64,000 nt of DNA from Aequorivita sp. H23M31. GTDB lineage: Bacteria > Bacteroidota > Bacteroidia > Flavobacteriales > Flavobacteriaceae. Below, piece after piece: positions 51,236 through 58,965 of this stretch. Every line of letters begins with the position of its first letter. The stretch's first letter is position 1. The notes under the pieces were generated by a model. It ran no database searches and had not been told where the DNA came from. It saw only the letters and a program-made list of their open reading frames with translations. The position numbers were made by a program, and so were the translations under genes. The stretch lies in NCBI RefSeq assembly GCF_004022485.1, contig NZ_CP034951.1, positions 1,178,001-1,242,000 of the forward strand, given 5' to 3'.

Positions 51236-52926
51236 TGACAACTTCGATTAAAAAATCTATTCCCATCGCAATCTTAATAGGGGGTTTAATTCTTTTGAAC
51301 TTTCTTGGAAGTCTCTTTTACAAACGCTTCGACCTTACCCAAGATAAACGTTTTACGCTTTCGGACGAAGCGAGGGAAATTGTGGACCAAGCAGATTCGC
51401 CAATCATTGTTGACGTATTTCTAAAAGGCAACTTCCCTCCTGAATTCAAAAGATTACAAAGCGAGACAAAGCAACTTTTGGACGAATTTGCTTCTTACAA
51501 TTCCAATATAAAATTCGATTTCGTCAATCCTTCGGAAAAGGGTTCGGAACATTTTCAACAGCAATTTGAAAAATTCGGAATGACGCCTGCACAAATTTCG
51601 GTCATTGAAGGCGGTAAACAAAGTACAGAAATTGTTTATCCTTGGGCCCTTGCCCATCATAACGGAAAAACGGTTAAAATTCCTTTGTTGAAAAATCAAT
51701 TAGGTGCTACCTCTGAAGAAAGAGTGAACAGTTCGCTTCAAAATCTACAATATGCATTTGCGGATGGATTTAAAAAGTTAGTTACCGAAAGATCCAAAAA
51801 AGTCGCTGTACTTAAGGGAAATGGAGAATATGATGACCGTTATATCGCGGATTTTTTCTCCACACTAAAGGAATATTATTTTATTGCCCCTTTTACATTA
51901 GACTCCGTTGCATCCAATCCCTCAAAGACGTTAAGAGCGCTGGAAGATTTTGATTTGATCATTGTAGCACAGCCCACAGAAGCATTTACCGACGCTGAAA
52001 AATACGTTGTGGATCAATATATTATGAATGGCGGAAATTCTCTGTGGCTTCTTGACGCTACCCAAACGCATCTGGATCCGGAAACTGGAAAAGCATTTGT
52101 TTTTGGAATGGATTTAAACCTCAATGACTTCTTTTTTAAATATGGTATCCGGATAAATCCCAATTTGGTAAAAGACGTATATTCTGCGCCCATTCTCTTG
52201 GCAAGTGGCGAGGATCGCGAATCGCAATTTGAAAAATATCCCTGGTTTTTTAGTCCGCTGAGCAGTAGCACCGCCGATCATCCCATAGTATCGAATATTG
52301 AAGCAGTAAAATTTGATTTTGCAAGTGCTATAGACACCCTTCCAAATGGGATAAAGAAAACAGTACTTCTTTCCACTTCCCCATTGTCAAAAATCGTAGG
52401 TCTTCCTTTCGAAATTGACTATGACAGGGAAATTCCCAATAATCTGAGAGTTGTAAATGAGGGTCCAAAACCGAATGAATATAATGCTGGCGAAATTCCT
52501 TTGGCAGTCCTGCTGGAAGGAAAATTCACTTCTGTTTTCAAAAATAGGATCAAACCCATAAAATTGCAAGATGGACTTACAAATGAAGATGATGGGAAGC
52601 CAACCAAAATGGTGGTTATAAGCGATGGTGACGTTATTAAAAATCAAATGCAGGGCAGCCGGCCACTGGAATTAGGTTATGATAAGGGGACCAATGCCTT
52701 TTATGGCAACAAGGAGTTTCTGCTGAACACGGTCAATTATCTTTTGGATGACAGCGGACTTATAAACATTAGAACGCGCCAAATTGCCGTTCCATTTTTG
52801 GATAATCAAAAAACCATGCAACAAAGAACACTCTGGCAAATGGTCAATCTACTGCTTCCTCTAGGATTTTTAGCGATTTTTGGAATGCTATTTATGTGGT
52901 TTAGAAAACGAAAATACACTAGGTAA
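51235..52926 (+). CDS. gldG: Gliding motility-associated ABC transporter substrate-binding protein GldG
   Basis: A 563-residue protein with an N-terminal membrane anchor (IPIAILIGGLILLNFLGSLFY), a large periplasmic part (ADSPIIVDVFLKGNFPPEFKRL...LLDEFASYN, ABC_transp_aux-like) and a C-terminal helix (MVNLLLPLGFLAIFGMLFMWF) followed by basic residues. This layout matches GldG. It shares one base with gldF. A 50-bp tandem repeat array follows it. Confidence 0.93.
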   Translation: MTTSIKKSIPIAILIGGLILLNFLGSLFYKRFDLTQDKRFTLSDEAREIVDQADSPIIVDVFLKGNFPPEFKRLQSETKQLLDEFASYNSNIKFDFVNPSEKGSEHFQQQFEKFGMTPAQISVIEGGKQSTEIVYPWALAHHNGKTVKIPLLKNQLGATSEERVNSSLQNLQYAFADGFKKLVTERSKKVAVLKGNGEYDDRYIADFFSTLKEYYFIAPFTLDSVASNPSKTLRALEDFDLIIVAQPTEAFTDAEKYVVDQYIMNGGNSLWLLDATQTHLDPETGKAFVFGMDLNLNDFFFKYGIRINPNLVKDVYSAPILLASGEDRESQFEKYPWFFSPLSSSTADHPIVSNIEAVKFDFASAIDTLPNGIKKTVLLSTSPLSKIVGLPFEIDYDREIPNNLRVVNEGPKPNEYNAGEIPLAVLLEGKFTSVFKNRIKPIKLQDGLTNEDDGKPTKMVVISDGDVIKNQMQGSRPLELGYDKGTNAFYGNKEFLLNTVNYLLDDSGLINIRTRQIAVPFLDNQKTMQQRTLWQMVNLLLPLGFLAIFGMLFMWFRKRKYTR

Positions 52927-53613
52927 ATGTTGATAAGTTTGTTTTAACCAAAACATCATTTCAAATATATTTGTACCTCGACGTTGCTCGGTAACCTTTG
53001 TTTAGAGCTTTTGATTGACATTATAGTTCGACGTTGCTCGGTAACCTTTGTTTAGAGCTTTTGATTGACATTATAGTTCGACGTTGCTCGGTAACCTTTG
53101 TTTAGAGCTTTTGATTGACATTATAGTTCGACGTTGCTCGGTAACCTTTGTTTAGAGCTTTTGATTGACATTATAGTTCGACGTTGCTCGTTAACCTTTG
53201 TTTAGAGCTTTTGATTGACATTATAGTTCGACGTTGCTCGGTAACCTTTGTTTAGAGCTTTTGATTGACATTATAGTTCGACTTCGCTCGGTAAACTTTG
53301 TTTACAGCGTTTGATTGACATTATAGTTCGACTTCGCTCGGTAAACTTTGTTTACAGCGTTTGATTGACATTATAGTTCAACTTTGCTCGGTAACCTTTA
53401 CTCCGCTAGGTAAACTTTGTTGGGAGCGTTTAATTGATAATTTGGGTCGACAAGCTCACCAAACTTGTGGTTCGACAGGTTCACCAACCTTGTTTGTGGT
53501 GAAACCATTCAACATAAGGGTTTATAAAGAAATTAGAAAGAATTAAAAAGCTTATTTTTCAAAAACAGTTACTTAAAATTCCGTTTAGAATTATTTCATA
53601 AAAATTACAGCTA
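52927..53613. other. Gene-free region between gldG and dnaN
   Basis: 687 bases with no supported coding frame. Most of it (52979 to about 53430) is a 50-bp tandem repeat array; the part from 53430 to 53510 holds degenerate copies of the same TTCGAC...CACCAA family. The last 100 bases before dnaN are AT-rich and should contain its promoter, which I cannot place with confidence. Confidence 0.6.
52979..53430. repeat. 50-bp tandem repeat array between gldG and dnaN
   Basis: A 50-bp unit containing CGACGTTGCTCGGTAACC, TTTAGAGC and TTGATTGACATTATAG repeats head to tail about nine times, starting at 52979, 53029, 53079, 53129, 53179, 53229, 53279, 53329 and 53379. The first six are almost identical. 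The seventh and eighth share changes that create a perfect GTAAACTTTGTTTAC dyad, and the ninth is degenerate. There are no spacers, so it is not a CRISPR, and the period is not divisible by three. Confidence 0.92.
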
Positions 53614-54732
53614 ATGAAATTTATCGTATCGAGTTCTTATTTATTAAAACACCTTCAAGTTTTGGGAGGTATTCTGAACAGTAGCAATACATTGCCTATT
53701 TTGGATAACTTTCTTTTCAATCTAGAGGAAAACAGTCTTAGCGTTTCTGCTTCCGACCTTGAAACGACTATTACCTCAAAGCTGGAAGTTGAAAGTAAAG
53801 AAAGCGGGAAGGTTTGCGTACCTGCAAGACTATTGCTGGAAACTTTAAAAACATTTCCGGAACAACCTCTTACATTTGTTGTAGAAGACAATAATACCAT
53901 TGAAATAAGTTCCAACCACGGTAAGTATGCCCTGGCTTATGCCAATGCTGAAGAATTCCCAAATGTTGTTGAGCTAAAAGATCCATCTTCCACTAAAATA
54001 CAGGCTGATGTTTTGGCAACCGCAATCAATAAAACAATTTTTGCTTCGGGAAATGATGATTTAAGACCGGTAATGAGCGGTGTGTTCTTCCAATTTTCCA
54101 CGGAAAATCTGATTTTCGTTGCTACGGACGCGCACAAATTGGTGAAATATACACGGGAAGATCTTAGTGCATCACAGACTGCCGAGTTCATTATGCCCAA
54201 GAAACCTTTAAATCTTCTTAAGAATATCCTCGCAGGAAACGAAGAGGATGTTACCATTGAGTATAATGAGAGCAACGCCAAATTCATTTTTGACAATACC
54301 GAAATGGTATGTCGTCTGATTGATGGAAAATATCCTAATTACGAAGCCGTTATCCCGAAAGAAAATCCGAATAAACTGATAATGGAGAGAAACCAACTCC
54401 TAAACTCAGTTCGCCGTGTATCCATTTTCTCCAGCAAAACTACGCACCAAATCCGCCTTAAAATCGCTGGTGCCGAATTGAACATTTCTGCAGAGGACAT
54501 CGATTTTAGCAACAAGGCCGAAGAGCGTCTTACTTGTGATTACCAAGGTGATGATATCCAAATCGGTTTTAACAGCCGTTTTCTTACCGAAATGCTGAAC
54601 AACCTTAACAGTGACGAAATTTCTTTAGAAATGAGCTTTCCAAATCGCGCCGGAATTCTCACTCCAGTAGATGGCCTGGATGAAGGAGAAACAGTGACTA
54701 TGCTGGTAATGCCGGTGATGCTGAATAACTAA
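53614..54732 (+). CDS. dnaN: DNA polymerase III beta subunit (sliding clamp)
   Basis: A 372-residue protein with three repeated clamp folds: MKFIVSSSYLLKHLQVLGG, FVATDAHKLVKYTRED in the middle domain, and FNSRFLTEMLNNL...TVTMLVMPVMLNN at the C-terminus, where the last residues form part of the partner-binding pocket. It forms the dimeric ring that tethers the polymerase. As is common in Bacteroidota, it is not next to dnaA here. Downstream, 54773-54826 holds a short low-complexity run of GGATGCTGGAT-like units. Confidence 0.97.
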   Translation: MKFIVSSSYLLKHLQVLGGILNSSNTLPILDNFLFNLEENSLSVSASDLETTITSKLEVESKESGKVCVPARLLLETLKTFPEQPLTFVVEDNNTIEISSNHGKYALAYANAEEFPNVVELKDPSSTKIQADVLATAINKTIFASGNDDLRPVMSGVFFQFSTENLIFVATDAHKLVKYTREDLSASQTAEFIMPKKPLNLLKNILAGNEEDVTIEYNESNAKFIFDNTEMVCRLIDGKYPNYEAVIPKENPNKLIMERNQLLNSVRRVSIFSSKTTHQIRLKIAGAELNISAEDIDFSNKAEERLTCDYQGDDIQIGFNSRFLTEMLNNLNSDEISLEMSFPNRAGILTPVDGLDEGETVTMLVMPVMLNN

Positions 54733-54772
54733 GGCTAGAGACAGGTACTTGATGCCCGGATCAGGTATCTAA

Positions 54773-54826
54773 ATGCTGGATTCTGGATGCTGGATAGTCG
54801 GATGCTGGATGCTGGATGCGGGATGA
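54773..54826. repeat. Short imperfect tandem repeat (GGATGCT type)
   Basis: A run of about six imperfect 8-10-base units based on ATGCTGGA, directly after dnaN. It looks like slippage-prone intergenic sequence without further signals. Confidence 0.6.
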
Positions 54827-54904
54827 AAATAAACATCAAAAATTGAAGTCTGCTGTAGTGGTGGACTTTTTTTATTCCATTAATATAATTCGTTTTTGGA
54901 TATA

Positions 54905-54942
54905 AAAAAACCGACCCATATTAGGCACGGGACGGCTTTTTA
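54905..54942. terminator. Bidirectional terminator, dnaN / DUF1573 gene
   Basis: Stem CCGACCC/GGGACGG (one A-A mismatch) flanked by A7 on the left and T5 on the right, placed between the converging dnaN and DUF1573 genes. Confidence 0.7.
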
Positions 54943-54965
54943 TATAATATAGAGTTGGATTATTT

Positions 54966-55421
54966 CTAGCTATGCGAATCCACTTTTGCAGGAGTTGCTG
55001 CGGGATCTGGCAAGACTTTTCCTTTAATTTTTAGAACCACAGTCCCCTCACTTGCGTTTGAAGTTACCGTAACTGTTTTGGCAAAAGGGCCAACTCTATT
55101 GGTAGCATATTTTACCCCGATTTCTCCAGTTTCTCCTGGCATTATGGCGTGATCGGGTTTGGTAGGCACGGTGCAGCCACAGCTTCCTTTTACATTTGTA
55201 ATTACTATGGGAGCATTTCCAACGTTCTTGAATTTGAAAGATCGAACGCCATCCGCATTATGTGGAATGGTTCCGTAATCTATTTCGGAAGATTCAAATT
55301 GAAAAATCCCTTTATTTTCCTTTACTGCATCTTGTGCAAATAAAGAAGCGCAAAAAAGAAAACTGGCAATAAAAAATAGATTGCGGAAAAAATGGGTTCC
55401 TGATAAGGTTTTTGTCATCAT
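54966..55421 (-). CDS. DUF1573 domain exported protein
   Basis: A 151-residue protein with a signal peptide (about the first 30 residues, ending FCASLFAQ) and one DUF1573 Ig-like domain (FQFESSEIDYGTIPHNADGVRSFKFKNVGNAPIVI, then KGSCGCTVPTKPDHAIMPGETGEI). The CxC motif is typical. Family members are periplasmic or surface proteins of unknown role, common in Bacteroidota. Two Met codons begin the frame; the first is used here. Confidence 0.88.
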   Translation of the reverse strand: MMTKTLSGTHFFRNLFFIASFLFCASLFAQDAVKENKGIFQFESSEIDYGTIPHNADGVRSFKFKNVGNAPIVITNVKGSCGCTVPTKPDHAIMPGETGEIGVKYATNRVGPFAKTVTVTSNASEGTVVLKIKGKVLPDPAATPAKVDSHS

Positions 55422-55529
55422 ATCATTAGAGTTTAAAATGAGATTAAGAAAATTATAGATTACAAATTTCGGATTAAATTTTAAAAAATGAATGTATTTT
55501 GGAATTTAATTCATTTTTTTATGAATTAG

Positions 55530-55760
55530 CAACTGTTTCCTCTATTTGTACAAGCAACACCTCTTTTCTCAACTGATGGATCCATTCAAATTTCAAATAT
55601 AATTATGTCCGAGCCCTATAGTATTTATTCTATGTACGCTTCGAAAGTCGCGGACGGAATAATCAATCCTAATGAAAGTATAAACGTTGAAACCCTTGCT
55701 ACAGGAATGTATATACTTAAAACCCAAAAAGGAGCTGTAATGAAATTCGTAAAGGAATAA
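55530..55760 (+). pseudogene. Orphan T9SS sorting-domain fragment or tiny gene
   Basis: The frame reads SIQISN, an ATG at 55605, then YSIYSMYASKVADGI and ends GMYILKTQKGAVMKFVKE at 55760. The ending is that of a type A T9SS sorting domain (GMYILK...KFVK), yet there is no signal peptide or cargo: upstream the frame hits a TAG at 55527. If translated from 55605 it would be a 51-residue protein without export signal. A remnant of a lost secreted-protein gene is the likeliest explanation. Confidence 0.55.
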
Positions 55761-55784
55761 TTTGAAATATAATCTTACAGCTAT

Positions 55785-55812
55785 AAAAATCCGCTCTTTG
55801 CGGATTTTTTTC
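55785..55812 (+). terminator. Rho-independent terminator before mnmE
   Basis: Perfect stem AAAATCCGC/GCGGATTTT with loop TCTTT and a run of T, 25 bases after the T9SS fragment. Its survival supports that a transcribed gene once ended here. Confidence 0.8.
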
Positions 55813-55839
55813 ATTTTAATGAATTCCCAAACTAAATCT

Positions 55840-55847
55840 TACCTTTG
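55840..55847 (+). promoter_or_regulatory. Bacteroidota -7 box directly before mnmE
   Basis: TACCTTTG fits TAnnTTTG and ends only six bases before the mnmE ATG, so transcription would begin at or almost at the start codon. No -33 element is clear. Confidence 0.35.
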
Positions 55848-55853
55848 CTCTCA

Positions 55854-57278
55854 ATGACACACACAGATACCATAGTAGCGATGGCGACTCCCTCTGGGGC
55901 CGGGGCGATTGCGGTAATTCGGCTTTCCGGGCCAGAGGCTATTACTATTGCTTCTTCCCTATTTAAATCTAATTCTGGAAAAGATCTTTCCCGGCAGAAG
56001 TCGCATACTGTTCACTTGGGACATATTAAGGATGGAGAAAAAATTATTGATGAAGTTCTCGCTACTATTTTTAAAAACCCTTATAGCTATACGGGGGAAA
56101 ATGTGGTCGAGATTTCCTGTCATGGCAGTCATTATATCCAACAGGAAATAATGCAATTATGCCTCCGAAAGGGTTGCCGAATGGCGCAAGCGGGAGAGTT
56201 TACACTAAGAGCCTTTCTAAACGGAAAAATGGATCTGAGCCAAGCGGAAGCGGTTGCGGACCTTATTGCCAGCGATAGTGCTGCCAGTCACCAATTGGCG
56301 ATGCAGCAAATGCGGGGTGGATTTTCTTCAGAAATTCAAAAACTGCGGGAAGAGCTTTTGAATTTCGCTTCTCTCATAGAATTGGAACTCGACTTCGCTG
56401 AAGAAGATGTGGAATTCGCCAATCGGGAGGAATTCCAAAAGCTTATTTCCAAAATAACCCACGTACTAAAACGACTTATCGATTCTTTCGCACTTGGCAA
56501 TGTTTTAAAAAATGGCATTCCCGTTGCGATTGTGGGGGAACCAAACGTTGGAAAATCTACGTTGTTGAATGCACTCTTAAATGAGGAACGTGCCATAGTA
56601 AGTGATATAGCCGGAACTACGAGAGATACCATTGAGGATGAAATAAGCATAGGCGGAATCGGATTCCGATTTATTGACACTGCCGGAATCCGCGATACTG
56701 AAGACGTTATTGAAGGGTTGGGCATTCGCAAAACTTTTGAGAAAATTGAGCAAGCGCAAGTAGTTATATACCTTTTTGATGCGGAGAAGTTTCAGGTTTC
56801 TGCCCTTCGACAAGCTCAGGGCGACAACAATGAATTTATGGTGGAAATTGAAACTATAAAGAATAAATATCCTTTAAAAAATTTAATAATTGTAGCTAAT
56901 AAGGTTGACAATCTGTCGGAAGAGAAGATAAAAATACTCGAGGTCACCCTGAGCTCTGTCGAAGGGTCCCACGTTCTTTTATCGGCTAAAAGTGGAAAAG
57001 GTTTAAAGGAATTGGAAACCCGGCTATTGGATTTTGTCAATACCGGCGCACTTCGAAACAACGACACTATTGTTACCAATAGTCGCCACTACGATGCACT
57101 TTTAAAAGCTTTGGAAGAGATCATAAGAGTCCAGGAAGGGATTAATGATAACCTTAGCGGCGATCTCCTGGCCATTGATATTCGCCAAGCACTTTATCAT
57201 CTCGGTGAAATAACCGGCCAAGTATCGAATGATGAATTACTGGGAAATATATTCGCAAATTTTTGCATCGGGAAGTAA
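55854..57278 (+). CDS. mnmE: tRNA uridine-5-carboxymethylaminomethyl modification GTPase MnmE
   Basis: I use the ATG at 55854 (MTHTDTIVAMATPSG), giving 474 residues. The N-terminal THF-binding domain, the helical domain (AVADLIASDSAASHQLAMQQM) and the inserted G domain are intact: G1 GEPNVGKST (Lys234), G2 AGTTRDT, G3 DTAGIRDT, G4 NKVD, and the C-terminal catalytic FCIGK (Cys471). With MnmG it modifies U34 of several tRNAs. Residues about 317-325 and 364-371 are encoded by a REP-like repeat present as two inverted copies inside the G domain, at loop positions either side of NKVD. The 3' end appears to be an integration target. Confidence 0.96.
   Translation: MTHTDTIVAMATPSGAGAIAVIRLSGPEAITIASSLFKSNSGKDLSRQKSHTVHLGHIKDGEKIIDEVLATIFKNPYSYTGENVVEISCHGSHYIQQEIMQLCLRKGCRMAQAGEFTLRAFLNGKMDLSQAEAVADLIASDSAASHQLAMQQMRGGFSSEIQKLREELLNFASLIELELDFAEEDVEFANREEFQKLISKITHVLKRLIDSFALGNVLKNGIPVAIVGEPNVGKSTLLNALLNEERAIVSDIAGTTRDTIEDEISIGGIGFRFIDTAGIRDTEDVIEGLGIRKTFEKIEQAQVVIYLFDAEKFQVSALRQAQGDNNEFMVEIETIKNKYPLKNLIIVANKVDNLSEEKIKILEVTLSSVEGSHVLLSAKSGKGLKELETRLLDFVNTGALRNNDTIVTNSRHYDALLKALEEIIRVQEGINDNLSGDLLAIDIRQALYHLGEITGQVSNDELLGNIFANFCIGK
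56803..56826 (+). repeat. REP-like element inside mnmE, copy 1
   Basis: The sequence beginning CCCTTCGACAAGCTCAGGG belongs to a short repeat family familiar from Flavobacteriaceae intergenic DNA. It lies in frame in mnmE, encoding ALRQAQGDN. Confidence 0.75.
56943..56966 (-). repeat. REP-like element inside mnmE, copy 2 (inverted)
   Basis: The sequence with CACCCTGAGCTCTGTCGAAG is the inverted partner of copy 1, one base longer in the core, 117 bases downstream and also in frame, encoding VTLSSVEG. Confidence 0.75.
57261..57278 (+). other. Candidate attachment site (attL) at the mnmE 3' end
   Basis: TTTTGCATCGGGAAGTAA covers the last 18 bases of mnmE (FCIGK-stop). From memory, SGI1-type genomic islands use the last 18 bases of trmE/mnmE (TTCTGTATCGGTAAGTAA) as attB; 14 of 18 positions agree here. 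An integrase gene lies 600 bases downstream. No second copy is present inside the window, so the matching attR should lie to the right of 64000. Confidence 0.55.
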
Positions 57279-57346
57279 TTACATATCACTTGATATGCTA
57301 ACCCCTTCTTTTTCTTGACTTTAAGAAGTTTTATCTTCCTTTTCTT

Positions 57347-57427
57347 GTTGCTAATTTGCCTATTATTGCTTATCTTTCGTTACTAATTTGTTGCTGACAG
57401 CAACAAATCTGTTGTTAGCAACAGATT
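57347..57427. promoter_or_regulatory. Direct repeats and twin dyads near the element's left end
   Basis: GTTGCTAATTTG (57347-57358) and GTTACTAATTTG (57379-57390) form a direct repeat 32 bases apart. A perfect 21-base palindrome TTTGTTGCTG-A-CAGCAACAAA (57387-57407) and a second dyad AATCTGTTG-TTAG-CAACAGATT (57406-57427) have centres about 19.5 bases apart. They sit between the candidate att site and the first gene, a position suited to integrase arm sites, excisionase sites or operators. Confidence 0.6.
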
Positions 57428-57520
57428 TATTAGTGCGTGGCGAAATAATGTTACATACAAATACACTCTGATATTTTCAGATATATCCAGTGACAGATAA
57501 AGGCCCGAAAAGATTAAACA

Positions 57521-57871
57521 ATGAGCAGCAACATCGAAATACTCAAAATTTGTCAAGATTGCGGAAATTCCTTTACCGCGCGAACTACGGTAACCAAATT
57601 CTGTAGTCACAAGTGCGCTTCCAGAAATTACAAGAAACGCAAGCGTGATGAAAAAATTCAGCAAGTGGCCCCGGTTAGTGTTCAACGAATGGAATACAAT
57701 CAAGAGCAACTAAAGCATAAGGACTTCTTAAGTATCGATGAAACCTGCAAATTGTTAGGTACAAGCCGAATGACGATATACCGACAGATTAAGAGCGGGA
57801 ATATTAAAGCAGGGAAGATTGGTAGACGTACCATTATTAAGAGAACGGAAATCGATAAACTTTTTCAATAA
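57521..57871 (+). CDS. Zinc-finger plus HTH protein, excisionase-like
   Basis: A 116-residue protein with an N-terminal four-cysteine zinc finger (Cys11, Cys14, Cys28, Cys32 in CQDCGNSF...KFCSHKCASRN), a basic linker (YKKRKRDEK) and a C-terminal MerR/excisionase winged helix (FLSIDETCKLLGTSRMTIYRQIKSGNIKAGKIGRRTII). Genes of this type sit directly before tyrosine recombinases in Bacteroidota elements and probably steer excision or regulate int. Its stop overlaps the integrase ATG by one base. Confidence 0.85.
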   Translation: MSSNIEILKICQDCGNSFTARTTVTKFCSHKCASRNYKKRKRDEKIQQVAPVSVQRMEYNQEQLKHKDFLSIDETCKLLGTSRMTIYRQIKSGNIKAGKIGRRTIIKRTEIDKLFQ

Positions 57872-58965
57872 TGAAGGTAACACTAAGAAAACGCAATCAA
57901 GGTGGTATGACCAGTCTATATCTGGATTATTACCACAAAGGAAAACGCAAAACCGAATACCTTAAACTCTATCTCGATCCTACGGCTAAAACCAAAGAAC
58001 AGAAAGAAGTCAACAAAAAAACCCTTCAATTAGCTGAAACTATCCGAGCGCAAAGACAAATTGAAATCCAAAATGGTGTCTATGGTTTTCGCGATAATGA
58101 AAAACTAAAAGGCAGTTTCACCAACTATATTGAGCTTCTTACTGAAAAACGATTGGATAGTAAGGGAAATTATGGGAATTGGGATAGTATGCTAAAGCAT
58201 CTAAAAACCTTTATTCCTATGGACGTTTCTTTTGCAGAAGTCAATAGGAAGTTTGTCCAGGACTTCAAACACTTTCTTGATAAGGAGTTAAAAACAAAAA
58301 GTAATCAACCATTATCTCAAAACTCCAAATATTCCTATTTCAATAAATTCAGAGCTGCATTAAAGCAAGCGGTTAAAGATGGTATTATTCCCACTAACCC
58401 GGCAGAAGGTGTTGATGGCTTTAAACAAGGAGAACCTCAACGAGAATTTTTAACGCTCCAAGAGCTTCAAGCTGTTGTTAAAGAAGAATGTGAAATCCCC
58501 CAAATGAAGACGGCATTCATATTTTCTTGTCTTACTGGATTGCGGTGGTCAGATATAAATAAGCTTCTATGGTCCGAAGTTCAGCACTCTAATGAAATGG
58601 GTTATTACATTCGCTTTCGACAAAAGAAAACCCAAGGGGTAGAAACCCTCCCTATCTCAGAGCAAGCCTTCGGCTTACTTGGTGAGCGTCAAGATAAGGA
58701 CGAAAGAGTTTTCAAAGGATTAAAATATTCCGCTTGGCATAATCTAAAATTACAGCAATGGGTAATGAAAGCCGGTATATCTAAAACTATTACTTTTCAT
58801 TGCGCCAGACATACGTATGCAACTTTACAGCTAACCGCAGGCACTGATATTTATACGGTTTCAAAACTTCTTGGTCACAGAGAGTTAAAAACCACCCAGA
58901 TATATGCTAAAGTTATTGACGAAAAGAAGAAGGAAGCAGCAAACAAAATACAACTTGACTTATGA
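57871..58965 (+). CDS. Tyrosine-type site-specific recombinase (integrase)
   Basis: A 364-residue recombinase. After an arm-binding region (MKVTLRKRNQGGMTSLYLDYYHKGKRKTEYL) and a SAM-like core-binding domain (about 83-185), the catalytic domain shows Arg225 (LTGLRWSDI), His310 and Arg313 (FHCARHTYA), His336 (LLGHRE) and the nucleophile Tyr345 (TQIYAKV). All residues needed for strand exchange are present. It should integrate and excise the element at the mnmE 3' end. It is coupled to the genes on both sides by 1- and 4-base overlaps. Confidence 0.95.
   Translation: MKVTLRKRNQGGMTSLYLDYYHKGKRKTEYLKLYLDPTAKTKEQKEVNKKTLQLAETIRAQRQIEIQNGVYGFRDNEKLKGSFTNYIELLTEKRLDSKGNYGNWDSMLKHLKTFIPMDVSFAEVNRKFVQDFKHFLDKELKTKSNQPLSQNSKYSYFNKFRAALKQAVKDGIIPTNPAEGVDGFKQGEPQREFLTLQELQAVVKEECEIPQMKTAFIFSCLTGLRWSDINKLLWSEVQHSNEMGYYIRFRQKKTQGVETLPISEQAFGLLGERQDKDERVFKGLKYSAWHNLKLQQWVMKAGISKTITFHCARHTYATLQLTAGTDIYTVSKLLGHRELKTTQIYAKVIDEKKKEAANKIQLDL

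Noticed and set aside
52979..53430. CRISPR-like appearance of the 50-bp array
   Set aside because: The copies follow each other directly with no unique spacers, the unit is long for a CRISPR repeat, and no cas genes are near.
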